Positions 57,756-64,000 of a stretch of DNA of 64,000 nt are shown here, piece by piece; positions within the stretch are counted from its first letter, which is position 1; each line of letters opens with the position of its first letter. The notes below the pieces were generated by a model. It was not told where the DNA came from, searched no databases, and worked only from the letters and a program-made list of their open reading frames with translations. Both the position numbers and the translations under genes were made by a program. Origin of the DNA: Phoenix dactylifera. Lineage: Eukaryota; Streptophyta; Magnoliopsida; Arecales; Arecaceae. Location of the stretch: NCBI RefSeq assembly GCF_009389715.1, contig NC_052393.1, positions 186,001-250,000 on the forward strand, given 5' to 3'.

Positions 57756-60700
57756 ATGGAGAGGGAGATGAATGCGGACGCCAGCCCTACCAGCAACGAA
57801 GAATTCCAGCCGTCGGATCCCCGATCCGTGGAGGAGGAGGCCGGAGACGGCGCCGCCGAGAAGCGCAAGAGGGAGGAGGAGGAGGAGAAAGGAGAGAGAC
57901 GAAAGGCGCTGTGGAAGACGAGCCTGTGTTCGTACTACCGGCAGCAACCGGCCGGCGGGAGATGCAGCCACGGAGACGCATGCCGCTACGCCCACGGAGA
58001 GGCGGAGCTCCGTCCCCGCCCCGACAACACGTGGGACCCCACCTCCCAACGGGCAAAGAAGCTCCTCAAGTCCGAAACTTCGGCGGCCGAGGAGGAGGAC
58101 TCGCCGCCGGTGTCCGTCGACGCTACCTCGCTCGATAAGTGCCTCATCGGCCTCCCCAGGAAGTGGACGTCCGACAGTTTGAAGAGCTTCCTCGACGCTC
58201 AGGCAAGTGTTCCTTCCTTGACGGTTCTTGACGATTAAGATTGCAATCTTTTAGAAAATTTCTCCCATTCGCGTTCTTGAAATCCTTTCTAGGCATGTTG
58301 GTTGCCATGTCCTATAAAACGAGTTGTAGCCTGCAAAAGCTTTTCAAGTAAAAGTAGTGGAAGAAATCTATGAGATGACTCTTCTGGAGTTCTAGGACTT
58401 GAGTGGAAGATAGAATGGATTTCTATGTGGGTCCTTTACCCATATGTCGTTCAAGATTTTTATTTGGAGGAGGTTATTAAGGGTAAAGGACAAGAAGTGC
58501 TGTTCGATGCTAATGCATGGTGAAGAAGGCTAAACGACGAGTGCAAGTGCTAGAGTAACTAGGCTGAAAGCATAAAAGCTATCAGCTTTGGTGATTCGTC
58601 TGATGTTGGTGCGTCTAATAAAAACTATTGCCTGGAATACTGGGCTGGAAACTGAAATCTTGTTGTGAGCACTCTCATTTCAGCAATTGTTAGCTCGGAG
58701 ACACTTCGAGCCACATACAAGAATTTGCTGAGATTCCCAGAAGTACCAATTTGGCTAGACCAACTTGTGTAGGCGTGGGGTTCCTTCCCCTCTATTTTCT
58801 CAACTCTCAGGGTTTGGCTTTGAAAAATGAGCAACTTGTCAAATGAGAAAATGAGTTCTACTTGGTTTTTTAAGTGTAGAATGGAGGAGTCATGATGTGA
58901 TCCAAGTTGAACAGGGATAGTAAGAGTCTCAAAGATTTTTTGTTTCTAATATGATTTTTGGTATAACTTTTATATTTGAGAAGTTAGGTGGTTTTTTAGA
59001 GAAGAACTTGATACAGATATTAGAGTGAGTTAAGAACCAAAGGTCTAATTTAATGGCCTTTGAAGAACTTGTTTCTAGGGTACCAGGATTTCGGAAACTA
59101 GGCTGCCGACCTTGTAGCTTAGGATACAAGGTATATTTTAATGGCTTTTTCTTCCATAGAGAATCTTGTAGTTTTGAAAATTGAGGGGATGGATCACACA
59201 CTTAGAAAAGGTCATTGTCCAATCATGGTCTTAGCTATCCAGGATCCTGGAGGGAGGGTTGGACCGGGGAGAGACCTAATGTTTGACCTTTTTTTGCACA
59301 AAATACCTGCCCTAGGACTTGAACCCGCAACATTGTACTTGTCAACCCAAGCCTTTACATTTGCACCAAAGCAATGGCCTCCAAGGGGGATCATACACTC
59401 AGAAGAGTAAAATGGATACATGATTTAGTATATGTATTTTAATGTTGGAGAGGAGCTGGATAGTTTTAGGTTTACTATGGCTTTTTATCTGGCAGAGATG
59501 ATGCATTTGGAAATGAAAGATCGACATTTTAGGAAATCGCGCCGTATCTCAAGTTTTGCCACATAGCTGTTCTAGATGGTTTTGGTGGCAACCTTCAGTG
59601 TATAGGTTCCGATGTAATCATCTCCATAACTGATAAACTCCGCTCATGCAATTGGATTAGATGCCTTCTTGTGAATTACAAGGACGTAGTAGACTTTGCT
59701 AAACAGTTTTATTATCTTGTCATCATAGAAAGAAATTCTACCATTATGATGTAGAATGGTGAATGTGTAAAACTGTAAATGACTAAGCATGTAAGTTACA
59801 AGTTAAAAGTAATATGTAAGGTAACTATGCTGGCAAGCTTAGTTACTTTAAGAGATTGATGCTTTCTGACATAAGTGATAAGGTAATCATGTTGCTGCAG
59901 GCACAGTTTTTGAGTTTTCAGCTCAATTTGAAATAATTGATTGTTGATCTTTCTCTCTCTTTTTTCTTTCTTATCATCTATTGCAAATAGATGTACTGAC
60001 TCTTTTTTTTGGTTGTCACTAAAATTTGTTTACCCCTTCCCAATGCTTGTAAACCTTGTTGATGCACACTTGTTAGTTTTGTCTAATTGATGATTTTTCC
60101 TTTTTTGACTGTGATTCTTGTTAGTATGCATGCATATGTTAGTTATGTACGGAAAGGAATTCAAGCTTGACATTATGTTGTGCTGAAGTTCCGGATGCCA
60201 ACTCTTTGGTATCCTGCATAGCCTCTCATCAGTACAATTTTGGTTCAAGTCTTTAAACTCGTCAAGATTGTTGGATACTCTATTTTTTAAATGCTCGTTG
60301 GTCTTAAGTCTCTTCATTGGAATTTTCTGCTTCTGCTTCACTTTCACTGCATTATGTATGAAGCTTCCCCTGCCCCCCCCCCTCTCCTCTCCATAATAAC
60401 ATCGAGGTAGAATATTTTCTCAGTTTTGCGAACTTATAAATTTGTTTCATTTTCAGGATATCCTCTATAAAACGGCAAAAAAGAAGAAGGGTATGTCTGT
60501 AGGTTTTGTGGGTTTTGAGAATATTGAACAGGTTAAAAGTGCCATCGAGGTAATCCTGATATGAAGGGATGCTTTTAGCAGTTCATTTACTTACTGCAGC
60601 CTTCAATGTTTCTACTAACAGTTCTCAAACTGATAGGTTTTAAATGAAAATTCTGCTGGTGGGAAGCAAATAAAGGTTGCAGATGCTGTTCGTAGATGTC

Positions 60701-63634
60701 ATGAGAAGAAGCCTTCAGTTGATATTTCTTCTGATCAAAGTAAAGGGCAAAATACTGAAAGTCACCCAGGCAGTGATGATCCCACTCTTTTTTCAACATC
60801 ATCGACGTTGATTGAGGACGGTTATGCTGTTGAAAAGGACACTTCTGTAGTGGAGGGTTTGGTTTCAAAGACAAAACATGCTCGTGATGTGGTCACTCCA
60901 CTTGCTAATATGCCCTACAACGATCAGTTGGAACACAAGAAGAGCTCACTCCTGCAAATATTAAAACGACTTGTAATGTCCATGTGTTCTTTTGATAATA
61001 TACTGTATTACATCTTAGCTTATTTGCTTAGAGATTAACCATCATTTTTGTCTAATATCAACTCAACTAAGCCTTAATCCAAAACTAGTTGTGGTTGGCA
61101 ATTTTGTCTAATTTCTCTTTGAAAATATAATGTTGCATTTTATGTCTTATTGAGTGCTAGCCCTTCTCATTGTAGACTCGGAATGCACGCAAGGCTTGTC
61201 CAGATGTTGTTCCACTTCCAGAGTGGATTAATACTTCGAGGGAAATAGGTAATATTTTTTGCTCACTATAACCTTGGGCATAATTTGTGTTCAAGAATTA
61301 CTTTGCTAAAGCTTAGGTTTTCTGGCATCTTTCAATATAAAATGACATACTTTGATATAAGCATCAAGGTTGGCCGAACCAGTACCAAGATCTGTATCGG
61401 TACGGGTCGGTACCAGTTCGAACTGAGTCGAACCGGACAGAACCGTCTGGTTCTGTTCGATTTCAGCCGGTTTCGGCCGATTCTGGCCGGTTCCGGCCAG
61501 AGTCAATTAGGTTTCAGCCCCCTAGGGGTTGGAACCATTTTCTACTACAGAACCGATCCGGTCGGAGACCAGGTCGGCTTGATTCGGGCTGAACTGGCCC
61601 GTTCGGCTCGGTTCAGCTTTTCTTGATAAGTCTATCTATGAATATGGTACTTAAAAGGAGTCCTGTTCCCATCATAATATCTTACAATTGATGGATTCTT
61701 TTCCTTTATATCCTCAACCTTTCTTCTGTTCCTTCACTTTCCTATTATTCAGATCATAATATTGAATACTTGTGGGACCTCACAGGACACTGGGACCTTT
61801 TGTTTCAATCCACCCTTTCTTTTCCAGTTAATGACAAGGCCCGAAGGATAACATGGGTAGCAAGGATCTGATTGGTTTCTAGGGTGCAGATTTGGGGGGC
61901 TGGGCTCATCCAAATTCACCCATGGGCCTTCCAGGCTGCTTTAGCAAGAGCTCCTCCTAGAATTCATCAGGGTCTGCTTTATCCAATTTTTGACCTGGCA
62001 GTGTTCTAATTTGGCAGGCCAAAGCTTGATTTCAGCCTGAAACTGGTCAAAAGTAGTAATTAAATGTCTGGATTACAATCTTATATTGTATCTTTATGGG
62101 GGTTTGTGGAGTTGGCATTAGTGGGTTCACAAGCTCAGTCCAAGTTTTGCCCCCTGATGAGCTGGTTCAAGTAAGCTGGACCAGCTTAGTGATCAGCTGC
62201 CACCTGTTTTGTAAGAGGATAGATGCTTAATTGAATCAACTTCTAGGACTCATGTACCGATAATACTGTACCATTGTGAGCAAGACAGCTTTGACAAAGT
62301 AACTCCTTGTTTGGTAGTATGTTGACATTTTTAGAGAAATTAAGCTTCCTTGCGATGTTGAAGCATATCTCACATGAGGGCCTAATTTGTGGTTCCATAT
62401 TGCATTATGATTATCGTTTAATTGTTCTTTTTATTTTTATTTTTTCATGTTTTTGGTAATGCATCAGAATGACTGCCCTCTACATGTAGGTGGTCTTCCA
62501 TGCAAACTTGAAGGCATATTAGAGTCACCGGTAATCAATGGTTATCGGAACAAATGTGAGTTTTCTGTGGGCTGTTCGCTACAGGGCAAAAGAACTGTGG
62601 GGTTCATGCTTGGAAATTTCAGGTCAGTTTGTCAGTTGATGTCCTTGTGAACTGAAAAATTTTACATCTAATTAAAGGTGCTTTTTTTAAATCTTGAGAT
62701 ATCAGGGAAGGCATCACAGCAGTCGAGGAACCTGTCAACTGTCCAAATGTCTCTAGAATCTCCTGTAAATATGCTTCAATCTTTCAAGATTTCCTCCAAT
62801 CTTCAGTATTACCTGTGTGGAACCGAATTAATAACACTGGGTTTTGGCGTCAATTCACGGTACTACTCTTAGTAATTTTGCTATGTATCCTGTAATTTTT
62901 GAGGCGCAGACCGTTTGCATCATTCACTTTTGACACTTAATGGAAATTACCATTTTTGTCTCGCTAACATTTTGCAGGATATTTACATTGCTTTAAATAT
63001 TTATATCACTCTAGATTTTGATGAATGAATGTGACCATTTAGTTCTTGTCAACAGAATATGGATGGAATTATACTTTTGACATTTCATGCTAGGTCCGAG
63101 AGGGAAGAAGTCCAGGTCAAGCTGCAACTGAAAATCTAGATAACCAAATCACAGAAGTAATGCTTATTGTTCAGGTTTGCTTCCCTTATAACTCATTCAT
63201 ACATCTGGGGGAATACATTTCTTTATTTTTGATAATAAAGCATGTTAACTTGTGCACACACACACACACCCCTTTCATGCAAATAAAAATATTCCACATG
63301 CTAACTTCTGTTAATACTTGATCAATTTAGCCTTGAAGCATGATCCTTATCCATGCAACATTAGATTCTCTCCCTTTATCCCTTGCTAATTAAGAAAATA
63401 TTTGATCAAATGCTTAGCACGTACAGCGTGCTCAATCAAAGATTTTCCATTGATTTAACATGTCTCTCTATCGAGCCAGACTTAATGTTTAGTTGATAAC
63501 CTGATCTGCAGGTTTGCTTATCAGGTGTTGATGAAGAACTGATGAAAAATGAATTCAGCAGGATGACTCAGGTTCTGACACAAGGAGCAGCTTCATGTTC
63601 ACCTCCACTACCTCTCACAACAATAGTAGTGCAG
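57756..63634 (+). CDS. CCCH zinc-finger / TRM2-type tRNA (uracil-5)-methyltransferase homologue, 5' part
   Basis: Eight exons join in phase to 480 residues: 57756-58202, 60457-60549, 60637-60972, 61176-61248, 62490-62622, 62706-62859, 63094-63174, 63512-63634. The gene continues past the window. Residues 28-50 are Glu/Lys/Arg-rich. The CCCH finger is C58-x11-C70-x5-C76-x3-H80, followed by [17 protein letters not shown]. Residues about 128-200 are RRM-like ([39 protein letters not shown]). Then come an acidic linker and the N-terminal part of the methyltransferase region: [59 protein letters not shown]. Plant genes of this layout pair a CCCH finger with the TRM2 fold, which makes m5U54 in tRNA. 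The SAM-binding and catalytic parts would lie to the right. Intron 1 has a GC donor. Intron 1 holds a SINE and intron 4 a TIR element. Confidence 0.9.
58203..60456 (+). other. GC-AG intron (TRM2-like intron 1)
   Basis: Exon 1 ends GACGCTCAG and the intron starts GCAAGT; exon 2 starts after TTTTCAG with GATATCCTC. This join is in phase 0 and continues the RRM-like domain. The nearest GT (58207) would shift the frame and meet a stop (TAA) within four codons of exon 2. Confidence 0.85.
59200..59395 (-). mobile_element. tRNA-derived SINE, intronic copy on the opposite strand
   Basis: On the minus strand, TGGTGCAAATG (box A-like, 59368-59358) is followed by GGTTCAAGTCC (a perfect box B, 59325-59315), then TAGGGCAGGTATTTTGTGC, an A run and a tail with CCGGTCCAACCCTCCC. 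The order matches the copy at 25274-25449. Confidence 0.65.
61366..61624. mobile_element. GGTACC-rich TIR element, intronic copy
   Basis: It starts AAGGTTGGCCGAACCAG; the right end read on the minus strand is AAGAAAAGCTGAACCG. Between them lie GTATCGGTACGGGTCGG, CAGTTCGAACTG and GGCCGGTTCCGGCC words. Same family as the copy at 24619-24960. It sits in intron 4 of the TRM2-like gene. Confidence 0.6.
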
Positions 63635-64000
63635 GTAGGTTTTCTAGCTTTGGGAACATTTGTCTCTTCTGCAGTGTATATCGCTATCTGGGTACTGGAA
63701 TGCTTGGAATGGGACTAGCTGCAATCGTTTTGTCTCGTGAGATCATAAGTTTAACATGCTGGACGAGAGTGAAATAATTCATTTCAGGGTTTGGTTACTA
63801 AAAAATTTATATTGCTGTGAATGACTAAATTTTTCTATTTGTTACAAAGTCCATCCCATGCTTTCAAATCCGTTCATCTCTATTATGAAGTAGATGAGCA
63901 GCTACGTATCTATGTTACGTTGATGTCATGTGACTTCAGTCAATTTTTCTTTTAATGTCTTTGAGAGTAGGTCTTCTGACTTTTTAACTTCTTCAAAACA
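63635..64000 (+). other. Intron 8 of the TRM2-like gene, cut by the window edge
   Basis: It begins GTAGGT after exon 8. No further exon could be found before the edge. Confidence 0.7.

Noticed and set aside
57656-58138. A 160-codon plus-strand frame starting upstream of the TRM2-like ATG
   Set aside because: It is in another frame from the CCCH finger and reads Arg/Gly-rich, typical of an off-frame translation of GC-rich DNA.

Overview
The window is nuclear DNA of a flowering plant. The evidence is spliceosomal introns, plant-type plastid-targeted enzymes, L1-type LINE remnants with an RNase H domain, tRNA-derived SINEs and a solo LTR. Several genes open with very GC-rich first exons followed by ordinary-GC exons, and the single-exon NAGK gene is GC-rich throughout. 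This favours a monocot. A non-grass monocot such as a palm is my best guess, but that is inference and no sequence was compared.

Five protein-coding genes are supported by reading frames, splice signals and phases that I checked exon by exon. (1) 17414-18454 (+), single-exon plastid N-acetylglutamate kinase. (2) 19630-26717 (+), three-exon myristoylated RING E3 ligase of the LOG2/MGRN1 type. (3) 30740-35919 (+), thirteen-exon plastid chorismate synthase. (4) 43874-41133 (-), two-exon patatin-like protein of the pPLAIII class. (5) 57756 to beyond the right edge (+), a CCCH zinc-finger/RRM-like protein that is the N-terminal part of a TRM2-type tRNA (uracil-5)-methyltransferase; eight exons are visible and the methyltransferase domain lies outside the window.

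The left 17 kb is gene-poor. It holds decayed LINE fragments, a frameshifted copy of a conserved plant protein between inverted repeats (Pack-MULE-like), a TIR-type element with a GC-rich core, and a satellite of about 169-bp units organised as a 505-bp trimer. The satellite ends about 140 bp upstream of the NAGK start. Between 18 and 36 kb the three plus-strand genes follow one another, with transposon insertions in introns and spacers. The 36-57 kb region is mostly non-coding around the patatin-like gene; it carries short tandem repeats, a 1224-bp solo LTR with a GAACC target duplication nested in an older GGTACC-rich TIR element, and more LINE debris.

The genes do not form an operon. Three neighbours do touch amino-acid metabolism: arginine synthesis (NAGK), amino-acid export control (LOG2 type) and the shikimate pathway (chorismate synthase). 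I treat this as probable coincidence. The most notable structural points are the higher-order satellite at the NAGK promoter, two GC-AG introns (one splitting the RING domain), a dispersed TIR family with two intronic copies, and the captured gene fragment between inverted repeats.
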